A stretch of 64,000 bases of DNA from Mycolicibacterium septicum DSM 44393. Lineage in GTDB: Bacteria; Actinomycetota; Actinomycetes; Mycobacteriales; Mycobacteriaceae. The stretch is from NCBI RefSeq assembly GCF_000455325.1, contig NZ_HG322951.1:1836867-1900866 (forward strand), read 5' to 3'. The first letter of the stretch is position 1; each line of letters opens with the position of its first letter. The notes beneath the pieces are model-generated. The model did no database searches, was not told the DNA's origin, and saw nothing but the letters and a program-made list of their open reading frames with translations. This document shows positions 27,782 to 37,849 of the stretch, piece after piece. A program made the translations under genes and the position numbers.

Positions 27782-29497
27782 ATGTACACCTTGGTGCTCA
27801 TCGGATTTCTCGGCGGACTCATCACCGGCATCTCGCCGTGCATCCTGCCGGTACTGCCCGTGATCTTCTTCTCCGGAGCGCAGAGTGCGCGCGTCACCGA
27901 GTCGAACGGCACGACGATCGTTGCGACGAAACCGGCACTGGCCGACACGCTGCGTCCCTATCGGGTGATCGCTGGCCTGGTGCTGAGTTTCAGCGTGGTG
28001 ACCCTCGCCGGCTCGGCACTGCTGCAGCTGCTGCACCTACCTCAGGACGCGCTTCGCTGGGCGGGGCTTCTGGCGCTGACCCTGATCGGGCTGGGCCTGA
28101 TCTTCCCGCGCTTCGAGCAGCTGCTGGAGAAACCGTTCAGCCGGATCCCGCAGAAGCAGTTCGGCTCTGGGAGTAGTGGTTTCGGGCTGGGGTTGGCGCT
28201 GGGCCTGCTCTATGTGCCGTGTGCGGGTCCGGTTCTCGCGGCGATCGTCGTCGCGGGCGCAACCGGTTCGATAGGTGTCAACACCGTTGCACTGACCCTG
28301 TCGTTCGCCATCGGCGCCGCGCTTCCCCTGCTCGTCTTCGCTCTCGCGGGACGTCGGGTTGTCGAGCGGGTCAACGCATTTCGCCGCCAGCAGCGCAAGA
28401 TCCGGCTGATCGGAGGAATTGTGATGCTGGTGTTCGCGGTGGCGTTGGCCGCCGACGTGCCGGCGAAGTTGCAGCGGGCGATCCCGGATTACACCAGTGG
28501 GTTGCAGGACCGGGTGGCGGGCGCGGGCGACGTCCAGGAGCGACTGAGCCCGACCGGTAGTGGACAGTTGTCGGATTGTCCAGAAGGTGCAGAGGAGCTC
28601 CAGAACTGCGGTCCCGCACCGGATATCACCGGTATCACCGGCTGGCTCAACACCCCTGCCGGCGCGCCCGTCGACCTCAAGTCGCTGCGCGGCAGGGTGG
28701 TGCTCGTCGACTTCTGGGCGTATTCGTGCATCAACTGCCAGCGGGCGATTCCCCACGTTGTCGACTGGTACGGCAGATACAAGGACTCCGGTCTGACCGT
28801 GATCGGTGTGCACACACCCGAGTACGCGTTCGAACGGGTACCCGGCAATGTCGCCAAAGGTGCGGCCGACCTCGGCATCACCTATCCGGTCGCCCTGGAC
28901 AACTCGTACTCCACCTGGACGAACTATGAGAACCGGTACTGGCCGGCCGAGTATCTGATCGACGCGAACGGCGTTGTGCGGCATGTGAAGTTCGGTGAAG
29001 GCGGCTACGACGCGACGGAGCGGTTGATTCGCGAGTTGCTCATGGACGCCAAGGATGCCGCGTTGCCGGCCCCGGTGAACGCGTCCGACGTGACACCGAC
29101 ATCGCCACTCACGCCGGAGACCTACCTCGGAGTCGGTAAGGAGATCAACTACGCCGGTGGCGGGACGTACGACGAGGGCGAGGCGGTGTTCGACTATCCG
29201 ACCAGCCTGCCTGCCGACTCGTTCGCGCTACGAGGGCCGTGGCGCCTGGACTACCAGGGTGCGACCGCTCAAGGCTCCGGCTCGGCCATCAAGCTCGATT
29301 ACCAGGCCCGGCAGGTGTATCTCGTCGTGGGTGGCACCGGCACCGTGACCGTGCTGCGCGGTGGTGAGACGACGAGCGTGCCGGTGAGCGGACCGCCCAC
29401 CCTGCGCCAGATCGTCAGCGATCGCGACGCGCATCGGGGTGAGGTCGAGGTGCGGTTGAGCCAAGGGCTGCAGGCTTTCTCGTTCACCTACGGGTGA
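27782..29497 (+). CDS. dipZ: DipZ: CcdA-like membrane thiol reductant carrier fused to thioredoxin domain
   Basis: 571-aa inner-membrane protein that would carry reducing equivalents across the membrane to extracytoplasmic thiols. The N-terminal CcdA/DsbD-like part (to about residue 240) has the paired cysteines [11 protein letters not shown] (Cys20) and YVPCAGPVL. An external thioredoxin-like domain carries CINC in [14 protein letters not shown], and a beta-rich C-terminal domain follows from about residue 440. The ATG at 27782 is preferred because it gives [12 protein letters not shown] directly at the first helix and fits the SigK promoter. sigK follows. Confidence 0.92.
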   Translation: MYTLVLIGFLGGLITGISPCILPVLPVIFFSGAQSARVTESNGTTIVATKPALADTLRPYRVIAGLVLSFSVVTLAGSALLQLLHLPQDALRWAGLLALTLIGLGLIFPRFEQLLEKPFSRIPQKQFGSGSSGFGLGLALGLLYVPCAGPVLAAIVVAGATGSIGVNTVALTLSFAIGAALPLLVFALAGRRVVERVNAFRRQQRKIRLIGGIVMLVFAVALAADVPAKLQRAIPDYTSGLQDRVAGAGDVQERLSPTGSGQLSDCPEGAEELQNCGPAPDITGITGWLNTPAGAPVDLKSLRGRVVLVDFWAYSCINCQRAIPHVVDWYGRYKDSGLTVIGVHTPEYAFERVPGNVAKGAADLGITYPVALDNSYSTWTNYENRYWPAEYLIDANGVVRHVKFGEGGYDATERLIRELLMDAKDAALPAPVNASDVTPTSPLTPETYLGVGKEINYAGGGTYDEGEAVFDYPTSLPADSFALRGPWRLDYQGATAQGSGSAIKLDYQARQVYLVVGGTGTVTVLRGGETTSVPVSGPPTLRQIVSDRDAHRGEVEVRLSQGLQAFSFTYG

Positions 29498-29539
29498 TCG
29501 GCGATGAGCACTGTCGACGCGGCGTTAGGCTACCGATCG

Positions 29540-30103
29540 ATGGCACGCACGCCGGAGGTGAGCAACGTACTCGACGCCCAGCTGCGCCGGGTGGCCCGTG
29601 GCGACGCCGAGGCGTTCGCCGGGCTGTACGACGCCACCAGCGCCCGCATATACGGATTGGTCATCCGGATCCTGCGCGATCCCGGTTACAGCGAGGAGAC
29701 CACGCAGGACGTGTACGCCCAGGTGTGGCGGTGTGCCGCTGACTATGACCCGGAGCAAGGTTCGGCGCTGGCGTGGCTCATGACGTTGGCGCACCGCCGT
29801 GCGGTGGACCGGGTGCGGGCCGAGGTGGCTTCCAGCCGGCGCGAGGCGCGTTATGTCGCGTTGAGCTCCGAACCCGACACCGATGTGGTCGCCGACTCGG
29901 CGATCCGCTCCGACGAACGCCGGCAGGTGACCGACTGCCTGGGATCGTTGACCGACCTGCAGCGGCAGGCCATCGAGCTGGCGTACTACGACGGCCTGAC
30001 CTACCCGCAGGTGTCCGAACGGCTGTCGACCAGTCTGGGCACCGTCAAGACCCGGATGCGCGACGGACTGCGCAGGCTCCGCGACTGCCTGGGGGTGACA
30101 TGA
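29540..30103 (+). CDS. sigK: ECF sigma factor SigK
   Basis: Sigma factor of 187 aa from ATG 29540, the same length as recalled for M. tuberculosis SigK; an in-frame ATG at 29504 would add 12 residues. Region 2 is GYSEETTQDVYAQVWRCAADYD; region 4 is LTDLQRQAIELAYYDGLTYPQVSERL and SLGTVKTRMRDGLRRLR. It should drive the two promoters in front of mpt83 and dipZ. TAGGCT (29525-29530) ten bases before the ATG could be a -10 for a leaderless message. Overlaps rskA by ATGA. Confidence 0.93.
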   Translation: MARTPEVSNVLDAQLRRVARGDAEAFAGLYDATSARIYGLVIRILRDPGYSEETTQDVYAQVWRCAADYDPEQGSALAWLMTLAHRRAVDRVRAEVASSRREARYVALSSEPDTDVVADSAIRSDERRQVTDCLGSLTDLQRQAIELAYYDGLTYPQVSERLSTSLGTVKTRMRDGLRRLRDCLGVT

Positions 30104-30786
30104 CCAGCGATTCCGAGCTGCCGGACCTGGCGACGGCATACGCGTTGGACGCAGTTTCCGACGCTGAGCGCGTCGACATCGAACGCCGGCTGGCCGATGC
30201 TCCCGTCGAGATCGCCGAGGCATTCCGCGCCGAGGTGCGTGCGGTGCGCGAGTCGATGGCGATCGCGTCGTCGACGACGGCGACGACTCCGCCGGCGTCG
30301 CTGCGCCAACGGGCACTCGCGGTGTCCCGCGATTCCCACCGTGACCGCTTCCGTTGGCGCACAGGGCTGGTGGCAGCCGCCGCAGCCCTCGTGGTCGCCG
30401 CGGGCGGCTTCGGCGCGGGGCTGGCATTCCGCCCGGCGAGCGGGCCGACCACCGCAGAACAGGTGTTTTCGGCAGGTGACGTCCGCACTGCCACCGGGCA
30501 GGTCGGTGCCGGTGGCACCGCGACGTTCGTGTACTCGCGCGATGAGCGGACCGGTGTATTGGTGATGAACAACGCGGCCCCACCACCGTCCGGGATGGTC
30601 TACCAGATGTGGCTGATGACCGATGAGGGGCCGAAGTCCGCGGGGATGATGGCGACCATGCTGCCGTCGACCACGGCCATGGTGCGGGATCTCGGGGATT
30701 CGACCGCGTTGGCGTTCACCATGGAGCCCGACGGCGGATCGCCGCAGCCGACGGGGGAGATGATGGCCCGGCTGTCGTTGACCTGA
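30100..30786 (+). CDS. rskA: Anti-sigma-K factor RskA
   Basis: 228-aa single-pass membrane anti-sigma factor holding SigK inactive until regulated proteolysis. A cytoplasmic zinc-less anti-sigma domain (LPDLATAYALDAVSDAERVDIERRL) is followed by a transmembrane helix near residues 86-106 (GLVAAAAALVVAAGGFGAGLAF) and an external RskA domain ending in YQMWLMTDEGPKSAG and ALAFTMEPDGGSPQPTG. Coupled to sigK by ATGA overlap. Confidence 0.92.
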   Translation: MTSDSELPDLATAYALDAVSDAERVDIERRLADAPVEIAEAFRAEVRAVRESMAIASSTTATTPPASLRQRALAVSRDSHRDRFRWRTGLVAAAAALVVAAGGFGAGLAFRPASGPTTAEQVFSAGDVRTATGQVGAGGTATFVYSRDERTGVLVMNNAAPPPSGMVYQMWLMTDEGPKSAGMMATMLPSTTAMVRDLGDSTALAFTMEPDGGSPQPTGEMMARLSLT

Positions 30787-31100
30787 GTCGCGCTCCGCCG
30801 GTCAAGGAATCGCGGAAGATCGCGATTGAAACGCCGGGTCTTCGCCGAAGATGCGCCGACGGCCCGGAAGTTGGGCCGTCCTCCCGGCCGGTTGTTTCGT
30901 GGCGGGTTTGCTGAATCTGCTCCGGGCCGGGAAATCGGTGGGTGAGCACCTCGTGAGGGGTTTGCTATCGGTGTTGGTTGCCCTAGCATCGCGCACATGC
31001 GAGCCCGGAAACCGCATGTGGTTGAAGAGCATTGGCGCGGCCTGGGCCGAATACGCATATTTACCATCGCGTTAGCCACGGCCCTGATTTGTCCTCGGCG
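30787..31100. other. 314-bp intergenic region after rskA
   Basis: No gene seen. Two hairpins may end the sigK-rskA transcript: AATCGCG/CGCGATT (30808-30827) and GACGGCCC/GGGCCGTC (30858-30880). Near the right end TTGGCG (31033-31038 region), about 18 nt and CATATT resemble a promoter for the next membrane protein. Confidence 0.4.
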
Positions 31101-32639
31101 ATGACCGCGACATCCTCTACGACACCCGCAGCGGCGTCCCCGCCGCGGGCCCCGTTCCTGGCGTGGTACTACAACGTCCATCCGGCCTATCGGCTGACCA
31201 TCCGATGGGCCTTGATCCTTGCTCTCACCGCCTTCGCCTTCCGCGCCAGCTTCACCAGCCTGGTGGTCACGACCCGGGAAGGCGGAATCGGGGGATACGT
31301 GTGGACGGTGCCCGTCGCAGCCGCACTGGTGGCGGTGGGAGTGGCCCGCCGCAACCGTACGGAGCTGCCGATCCACGACCGTCAGACCGACATCATCGTC
31401 GGCATCATGGGTCTGGGACTGGCATTGATGATCCAGGCCGTGCTGCTCGACCGATACGCACTGTTCTTCCATCTGCTGCGCCTCGACCTGGTCGCGGCCT
31501 GGCTGTTCGTGCTGTGCTGTTGCATCGTGCTGTTCGGCCTGCGCCCGGTGTTGCGGTTCTTCTGGGTATGGGCGCTGTTCGTGATGGGCTTTTCCCTGCC
31601 CTACTACTTGACCGTCGTCGTCCTGGGCGGCGGGAAGTTCGCGGCGGGCGCCACGACGCTGCTGATCGCCGCCGTCGGCACCGGAACCGCGGTGGGTCGT
31701 ACCTTCCGCCGCGGGGTGGTCGGCTCACTCGGTGCCTGGGTGGTCGGATTCGCCGTGCTCATCACGATCGGCATCGGCTTTCCCGCGACGCCCCTGCTGG
31801 TCTATCAGCAGGCCCCCGCGTTGACCGCGATATGTGTGGTGGGGATCGTGATGTATCTGGCATCACGGCGCGGAGCTCCCAAGCTGTGGCTGGACCGCAA
31901 GGTGGAACCTCTTGCCGCCAAACAAGTTTGGTCCGGCGTTCCGCTGGTGGTGGCGGTTGCGCTGGCGCTGTCGGCGTGTGCGCTGCCGACGCAGGTGACC
32001 ACCGCGCCGATCAGCCGGTCCAGCCCCGGCACGCTGGCTCCTGGTCGGCCACTCGTCCCGCCGCCCGGGTGGTCGACCATCAAGCGAGAGGACTACCCCA
32101 AGGTTCATCGGCTCTACGGTGACGGCGCGATTCTGGTGCGCCAATACCTGCGTGCGGACTCCGGGAGTCCGAAGTGGGACAAGCTGGGCAAGCCACGGAC
32201 GGTCGTGATGGACAGCATCGTGAGCCGGCGCCCGTTCACCTTCGGTGTCTATCCGGCGCGGGTGGTGTACGGCTTGACCGGCGCGCGGCTGAGCACGTTC
32301 CGGCAGGTCGATCTCGGGATGGGAGTGCGCGCCCAGCTGCTGTCGGTGGTCGACGACGACTTGTTGGTCACCTGGAACTCGCTGCAGTTCGCCTGGGGCA
32401 ACAATGATCTCGCCCAGCGGGTGACGATCTTCGCCGTCGACAACCACGAGCCGGACGCACCGTTTCCGCAGCCTTCAGAGAGCATCGTCTCCACCCTGCG
32501 GACGCTCATCACGCTACTGTTCCGCGGCAACGCCGTGCTGGACGAGCGCACACCGGTATACAAGGACGCAGGGCTGCTGACGACGTTCGCCAGGGCACTG
32601 GTGGCGGCGCAGGCGCCCTGCGCAGCCAGATGCCCATGA
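31101..32639 (+). CDS. Multipass membrane protein A of the exopolysaccharide locus
   Basis: 512-aa protein with about nine hydrophobic helices (between residues 30 and 296) and a C-terminal soluble domain of about 210 residues predicted outside the membrane (PPGWSTIKREDYPKVHRLYGD ...). It is a paralogue of the protein at 34836-36359: both share the identical RTELPIHDRQTDIIVG and EPLAAKQ segments. The helical half loosely recalls exosortase N-terminal regions and the C-terminal domain recalls EpsI, but the exosortase catalytic Cys/Arg/His set is not evident. I do not recognise a function. ATG 31101 lacks a strong ribosome-binding site. Confidence 0.75.
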   Translation: MTATSSTTPAAASPPRAPFLAWYYNVHPAYRLTIRWALILALTAFAFRASFTSLVVTTREGGIGGYVWTVPVAAALVAVGVARRNRTELPIHDRQTDIIVGIMGLGLALMIQAVLLDRYALFFHLLRLDLVAAWLFVLCCCIVLFGLRPVLRFFWVWALFVMGFSLPYYLTVVVLGGGKFAAGATTLLIAAVGTGTAVGRTFRRGVVGSLGAWVVGFAVLITIGIGFPATPLLVYQQAPALTAICVVGIVMYLASRRGAPKLWLDRKVEPLAAKQVWSGVPLVVAVALALSACALPTQVTTAPISRSSPGTLAPGRPLVPPPGWSTIKREDYPKVHRLYGDGAILVRQYLRADSGSPKWDKLGKPRTVVMDSIVSRRPFTFGVYPARVVYGLTGARLSTFRQVDLGMGVRAQLLSVVDDDLLVTWNSLQFAWGNNDLAQRVTIFAVDNHEPDAPFPQPSESIVSTLRTLITLLFRGNAVLDERTPVYKDAGLLTTFARALVAAQAPCAARCP

Positions 32640-32894
32640 GTTCCGGCCCGCCGTCCGCGATCACCCAGATCCCGGAATTATCGCCCCCGAAAGGGAGTTG
32701 CCGAGGTTTACCGATGTGCCGCAGACAATTTGTTGAATGAGCCAATTCCTGATGACGTCTGGTTGCGGGTAAGTGAACCGCAGCAAATCGCCGGATGCGG
32801 TTTGCCATCGTCACCCGGTGCGGATCTGGCCCACGTCGTGAGCAGACTGGGGTGGCGATTGCCGTAAAGGCGGGTGTATCCGCAATGTCCAATC

Positions 32895-32900
32895 TAGACT
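32895..32900 (+). promoter_or_regulatory. Putative -10 of the BcsB-like gene, leaderless
   Basis: TAGACT fits the mycobacterial TAnnnT -10, and the GTG start follows 7 nt later at 32908. There is no Shine-Dalgarno sequence, so a leaderless transcript is likely. The upstream 268-bp gap also has an AACCGCA/TGCGGTT inverted repeat (32776-32802). Confidence 0.4.
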
Positions 32901-32907
32901 GACGCGG

Positions 32908-34839
32908 GTGACTTCCCGCATATGGTCCCTGTTTGCGGCCACGGTGCTCATTGCAGGAACGGCAGTCGCACCTGCGGTGGCGACTGCCGCTCCAGAAGAT
33001 GACATCTCACTGGTGAATTCGCCGACGCTGAATCTGCGGACGCTCGGTGCGAATGCGGATATCGCGCTGTATGGAATTCAGGGTTCGCAGACCCTGACAA
33101 TTCCGGTGCCGCGCGGACTGATTCCCGCCGAGCTGGCGGCGACGGTGCAACTGCCGGTCAATACCCGCGGCGGCACCCTCGAGGTGACGCAGGACCAACG
33201 CGTTCTGTCGCGCGTTCCGCTGCCCCCGGACCAGGCGCCGATCACCATTCCGCTGACCGGTGCCCGGGTGGTGGAAAACGCTCTGACCGTGCAGTTGAAC
33301 AGTTACCTGACGATGCCCGACGGGTATTGCGCGTACGACCCGACGAACCCGCTACGGCTGATGGGCACCGATGTCCGGTTCACCGGCGCAGAACAGCCGC
33401 CGACGGTGATCGCCGACTTCTTGCCGCCGGTACTGAGCAAGCTCACGCTGTTCGTCCCGCCGAATCCGTCGCAGTCGGAATCCGATGCCTCGATCCGGAT
33501 TGCGACCGCGGTGGTGGCCCGGTACGGCCTGCAACGTCCTTCCGTCGACATCGTGACGACCGATGGCGGTCCGGTTGCGCCGCCGCAGCCGCTGGAGCGG
33601 CAGGTGATCGTGCGTGAGGGGGAGGCACCAGGATTGAGCCTGCAGGGGCCCAATGCTGTTCCGGCCCTACTTATTTCGGGCCCTGCCGGCGAGGTCGCCA
33701 ACCAGGCCCGGTTGCTGTCCAGTGACATCTCGAAACTCGCAGTGCAGTCGAAGGCTGTGGTGGGGCCGCTGTCCAACACTCCGCAGCTGCCGAGTGACCA
33801 CACCACGATCCGTCAGCTCGGCCAGCCCGGCGTCAACGCCACGGCTCTCGTCAATCCCCGCGTCACGGTTCCGTTGGACCAGACCAGGCTGGGCCGAGCG
33901 GTTCACGATGTCCGGGTGCATCTGCAGGGTTCGTACACCCCGCTGCCTGCCAGCGTCGCAGGCCAGGTGATGATCAGCATCGGTGGGCAGACGATCGACC
34001 GTTGGCCGACCGAGGCGAGCGGCCGGATCGACCGGTGGGTCGACGTGCCGGATTGGCTCCTGGAGCGCTACACCAACGTGGACATCGCGATCGACGCGGC
34101 AGGCAACACCGGTCGCTGCGGCGAGTTCCAACCCATCACGTTGACCATCGACGGCGAGTCTCCGGTGGAGAGCAAGCTGGCCAAACCTCCTGTCCCGACG
34201 GGCTTCCAATCGTTGCCACAGGCATTGATGCCGCGGTTGGCGGTCGGGATGGAGCCGGGGTTCGCCAACCTGCGCCGTGCGGTGCAGATCCTGACGGGGC
34301 TGCAGCGCCTGAGCTCACGCCCCTTCGACGCCGAGGTCCGTTCGCTGGCCGACGCTGTCGCTTCGCCCAACCCCGCCTTGCTGATCAGCGCCGACGGCTG
34401 GAACGACGAGCGGATCGCACTACCCGTGGCAGTGAATTCCGACGGTCTGATCACCGTCGAAAACGTTGACGGATCGGGTAAATCCTCCACTCTGACCCTC
34501 GATCCGAAGGTCGGCTTCGGATCACTGCAGACCGTCTACACGGGAGGGCGCTCGGTGCTGATCGCCACCTCCAGCGGGGCTCCGGGGGAGCTGGACCGGC
34601 TGCTGGGCTGGTTGGGGGCCGATGTGCCGCGGTGGTCGGGCTTGTCCGGCAACGCCGTGCTCGCGATGCCGGGACGCGATCCCGTCACCCTGACCACTCC
34701 TACTGCCCAACCGGAAAGTGCGACCGCCACTGACCACAAGTCACTACGGCTGTGGGTCGGCGCTGGGGTCGTGGTACTCGCGGCGCTCGGGGCCGGGCTG
34801 GTCGCACTGCGTGGGCGGCGGTCCCGGGGACAGTCGTGA
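32908..34839 (+). CDS. BcsB-like secreted, membrane-anchored polysaccharide export partner
   Basis: 643-aa protein with a signal peptide (SLFAATVLIAGTAVAPAVATAAP), a large beta-rich region and a C-terminal transmembrane anchor (about residues 613-635) with a short basic tail. The layout and segments such as LTIPVPRGLIPAELAATVQL, ALTVQLNSYLTMPDGYCAYDP and VHLQGSYTPLP...VMISIGGQTIDRWP match BcsB, the periplasmic partner of cellulose synthase. Here, without a classical periplasm, it would guide a polymer from the adjacent GT2 through the cell envelope. Coupled to the next gene by GTGA. Family assignment is moderately strong; the polymer is unknown. Confidence 0.78.
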   Translation: MTSRIWSLFAATVLIAGTAVAPAVATAAPEDDISLVNSPTLNLRTLGANADIALYGIQGSQTLTIPVPRGLIPAELAATVQLPVNTRGGTLEVTQDQRVLSRVPLPPDQAPITIPLTGARVVENALTVQLNSYLTMPDGYCAYDPTNPLRLMGTDVRFTGAEQPPTVIADFLPPVLSKLTLFVPPNPSQSESDASIRIATAVVARYGLQRPSVDIVTTDGGPVAPPQPLERQVIVREGEAPGLSLQGPNAVPALLISGPAGEVANQARLLSSDISKLAVQSKAVVGPLSNTPQLPSDHTTIRQLGQPGVNATALVNPRVTVPLDQTRLGRAVHDVRVHLQGSYTPLPASVAGQVMISIGGQTIDRWPTEASGRIDRWVDVPDWLLERYTNVDIAIDAAGNTGRCGEFQPITLTIDGESPVESKLAKPPVPTGFQSLPQALMPRLAVGMEPGFANLRRAVQILTGLQRLSSRPFDAEVRSLADAVASPNPALLISADGWNDERIALPVAVNSDGLITVENVDGSGKSSTLTLDPKVGFGSLQTVYTGGRSVLIATSSGAPGELDRLLGWLGADVPRWSGLSGNAVLAMPGRDPVTLTTPTAQPESATATDHKSLRLWVGAGVVVLAALGAGLVALRGRRSRGQS

Positions 34840-36359
34840 CGACGACGCTGCAGGGCACCCGGCGCGATTGGGACCGGCTGGCGCAGTGGTGGTTCGGCCT
34901 ACCCCCGACCGTCCGGCTGGTGGGACGCTGGGCGCTCATCGCCGTGCTCACGTTGGTGGCGTTCCGTGCGAGTCTGCGCAACCTGGTCCAGACCACGCTG
35001 GAGGGTGGTCTCATCGGCTATGTCTGGATGGTCCCGATCGCGGCCGCTCTCGCGGCCGTCGGGGTGAACTTCCGGCGCCGTACCGAACTACCGATTCATG
35101 ACCGGCAGACCGACATCATCGTCGGCGTGATCGGACTGGGTCTGGCGCTCATGGTGCAGGGGGTTCTGCTCAAGCGGTACTCGGAGTTCTTCCACCTGAT
35201 GCGGCTGGATCTGTTGGCGCTCTGGCTGTTCATGGTCAGCAGTGCCCTGGTGCTGTTCGGAGTGCGGCCGGTGGCCAGGTTCGGATGGGTGTGGCTACTG
35301 CTGTCGCTGATATCCGCCCTGCCGTATCAGGTCGTCGTGATCGCGCTGGGGGGCGGCAACTTCGCCGCAGGCGTCGGGACCCTGTTGATCGCCGCGGCGG
35401 CCACCGCGATCGCGGTCGGCCGTACCCGCAAGCGTGCGGTGGTCGGCGCGCTCGTCGCGTTCGTGTTCGGTTTCGCGATCCTCTTCGTGATCGACAAGCT
35501 GTGGCCGCACGTGCCGGTGATCGTGTACCAGATGATCCCGTCGCTCGCGTCGATCCTCGCAGTGGGCATTGCGGCGCGGCTGTACACGCGTCGTGGTCAA
35601 CCGAAGAAGCTGCTCGACCGCAAGATCGAACCACTTGCTGCCAAACAGATCTGGACGGCAATTCCGCTGGTGGTCGCGGTCGCGGTCGCCCTCGCGTTCA
35701 TGCCGTTGCCGCAGCAGCGCAGTGCCACGCTGATCAGCCGGAGCGCGCCGTACGATCTGACACCCGGTATGCGACTGGTGGCACCACCCGGCTGGTCGAT
35801 CACCGGCGAGCAGCAGTACACCGGGGTGAAGAGGTACTACGGCGACGAAGCCGTCCTCATCCGCCAGCGGATGACCGCGGACGTCGGCGATCCGCGGTTC
35901 GACAAACTGTCGGCACGGCGAAACCTCATGGTGGACAGCATCGTCAGCGAGCTGCCGTTCTCGTTCGACGCATATCCCGGGCAGGTGCTGTATGACACCA
36001 CGGGAACCCGGCTCAGCACGCCACAGCCGGTCGATCTCGGCTACGGGGTGACCGGGGAGCTCTTCTCGGCGATCGATGACCGGCTGTTGGTGAGCTGGGA
36101 CGTACTACGCTTCGCCTGGGGCGACCAGGAAGAGGATCAGGTGGTCGACATCTTCGCGGTGGACAACCATCTGCCCGACGCGCCGTTCCCCGATCCACAA
36201 CGTGGGTTGGTTTCTACGCTGCGAAACCTGTTCACCGTGCTGTTCCGCGGCAATTCCGTGTTGGTGCAGCGCAGGCCGGCGTACAAGGACGCCGAGCTAC
36301 TCACCGAGTTCGGCCGCGCCCTGGTGGCGGCACAGTTCGTGAAGGGCGCCGGCCAATGA
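34836..36359 (+). CDS. Multipass membrane protein B, paralogue of protein A
   Basis: 507-aa protein with about nine transmembrane helices followed by a C-terminal extracytoplasmic domain (PPGWSITGEQQYTGVKRYYGDEAVLIRQ ... FAVDNHLPDAPFPDP). Strong similarity to the protein at 31101-32639 throughout shows a duplication flanking the BcsB-like gene. The GTG start overlaps the BcsB-like stop, and its end overlaps the GT2 start (ATGA), so it is translated with both. Role unknown; a structural part of the polymer export complex or an exosortase-derived protein are possibilities. Confidence 0.75.
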   Translation: MTTTLQGTRRDWDRLAQWWFGLPPTVRLVGRWALIAVLTLVAFRASLRNLVQTTLEGGLIGYVWMVPIAAALAAVGVNFRRRTELPIHDRQTDIIVGVIGLGLALMVQGVLLKRYSEFFHLMRLDLLALWLFMVSSALVLFGVRPVARFGWVWLLLSLISALPYQVVVIALGGGNFAAGVGTLLIAAAATAIAVGRTRKRAVVGALVAFVFGFAILFVIDKLWPHVPVIVYQMIPSLASILAVGIAARLYTRRGQPKKLLDRKIEPLAAKQIWTAIPLVVAVAVALAFMPLPQQRSATLISRSAPYDLTPGMRLVAPPGWSITGEQQYTGVKRYYGDEAVLIRQRMTADVGDPRFDKLSARRNLMVDSIVSELPFSFDAYPGQVLYDTTGTRLSTPQPVDLGYGVTGELFSAIDDRLLVSWDVLRFAWGDQEEDQVVDIFAVDNHLPDAPFPDPQRGLVSTLRNLFTVLFRGNSVLVQRRPAYKDAELLTEFGRALVAAQFVKGAGQ

Positions 36360-37849
36360 CTTTCGACGAGACGTTCCACCCCGAGACCGTCACCGCGGAG
36401 CAGCGCGACTACGCGCTCAATCGGGCGATCAACGGTTTGCGTGAGGACGATCCGGTGCACTCGGCGTCCAAACCGTTGATCGGTTGGCAGAAGCCGGTGC
36501 TGGTGGCCCTGCTGGTGATTGTGATCGCCTTCGGGATCTGGCGGCCCCTGCAAACCACGGTGACGCTCATCGGGTTGTGCACGCTGGCTTATCTTTTGAC
36601 CCTCGGCGACCGGGTGTTGATCTTCAAGCGCGGGCTGGCGTCGCGTCCCATCGTGATCCCCGACGATGTGGCGCGCGCGATTCCCGATGAGGATCTCCCG
36701 GCGTACACGATCCTGGTGCCTGCCTACAACGAGCCGGAAGTGGTCGCCGACCTCATCGCGGCCATGGATGCCCTGGAGTACCCGAGAGACCGGCTGCAGG
36801 TTCTGTTGCTGCTGGAAGCCGATGACCAGATAACGATCGACGCCGCGAAGGCCTGTGGCGAATCCGACGTCATCACCATCCTTTTGGTGCCGCCCGCCGA
36901 GCCCCGCACCAAACCCAAGGCGTGCAACTACGGTCTGCATTTCGCCACGGGCGATATCGTCACGATCTTCGACGCGGAAGATCTGCCCGAGCCGCTGCAG
37001 TTACGCCGGGTGGTGGCGGCCTTCCGCGACCTACCCGACAACGTGGCGTGTGTGCAGGCCAAGTTGGTGTATCACAACGGCCACCAGAATCTGCTGACCG
37101 CCTGGTTCACCGCCGAATACGCGCTGTGGTTCGGCTATCTGCTGCCCGGCATGATGGTGAGCACGTCTCCGATTCCGTTGGGCGGGACCTCCAATCACCT
37201 CCGCCGTGACATCCTGCGGAAAATCGGCGCCTGGGATCCGTTCAACGTCACCGAAGATGCCGACCTCGGCCTGCGCATCGCCTCGAACGGATATCACACC
37301 GCGGTGATCGACTCCTACACCCTCGAAGAGGCGAACAGTGACGTGATCAACTGGATCCGTCAGCGCTCCCGGTGGTACAAGGGCTACCTGCAGACCTGGC
37401 TGGTACACACCCGCGAGCCGGTGAAGTTGTACCGCACGTTGGGATTACGCAGTTTCGTCCGGTTCAACCTGGTGCTGGCGGGAACTCCCATCATCGCGGT
37501 CCTGAACCTGCTGTTCTGGTTCATCACCGTGCTGTGGTTCCTGGGTCAGCCGGCCGTCGTCGGCTCGGTGTTCCCGGCACTGATCTACTTCCCGGCACTG
37601 ATCGCGATGATCATCGGCAACTTCACGGTCATGTACATGAACATGATCGCCCTACGCGAGGACGATCGATCTGATCTGCTGCTCGCCGCGCTGAGCGTGC
37701 CGCTGTTCTGGCTGATGATGAGCATCGCGGCCGCCAAGGGCGCTTACCAGATGATCAGGCAGCCGTCGTTCTGGGAGAAGACCTTTCACGGACTGGCCGA
37801 GCGTCCGGAGGACAAGGCTGCCCACGAGCAGATGGCCTCCTCGGCGTGA
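36356..37849 (+). CDS. Cellulose-synthase-like family 2 glycosyltransferase (BcsA-like)
   Basis: 497-aa processive membrane glycosyltransferase. N-terminal helices lie at about 46-85; the cytoplasmic GT-A domain has VPAYNEPEVVADLI, Asp156 region LEADD, DAED (206-209), TED (299-301) and QRSRW (336-340), the QxxRW signature of processive synthases. C-terminal helices follow from about 360. There is no PilZ c-di-GMP domain. It probably polymerises a beta-linked glycan from a nucleotide sugar and passes it out together with the BcsB-like protein. The sugar cannot be told from the sequence. Confidence 0.88.
   Translation: MTFDETFHPETVTAEQRDYALNRAINGLREDDPVHSASKPLIGWQKPVLVALLVIVIAFGIWRPLQTTVTLIGLCTLAYLLTLGDRVLIFKRGLASRPIVIPDDVARAIPDEDLPAYTILVPAYNEPEVVADLIAAMDALEYPRDRLQVLLLLEADDQITIDAAKACGESDVITILLVPPAEPRTKPKACNYGLHFATGDIVTIFDAEDLPEPLQLRRVVAAFRDLPDNVACVQAKLVYHNGHQNLLTAWFTAEYALWFGYLLPGMMVSTSPIPLGGTSNHLRRDILRKIGAWDPFNVTEDADLGLRIASNGYHTAVIDSYTLEEANSDVINWIRQRSRWYKGYLQTWLVHTREPVKLYRTLGLRSFVRFNLVLAGTPIIAVLNLLFWFITVLWFLGQPAVVGSVFPALIYFPALIAMIIGNFTVMYMNMIALREDDRSDLLLAALSVPLFWLMMSIAAAKGAYQMIRQPSFWEKTFHGLAERPEDKAAHEQMASSA

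Noticed and set aside
31047..31052. CCGAAT upstream of the exopolysaccharide locus, suggesting SigK control
   Set aside because: The position 15 nt upstream reads AGAGCA instead of CCATCC, so only the -10 half matches.
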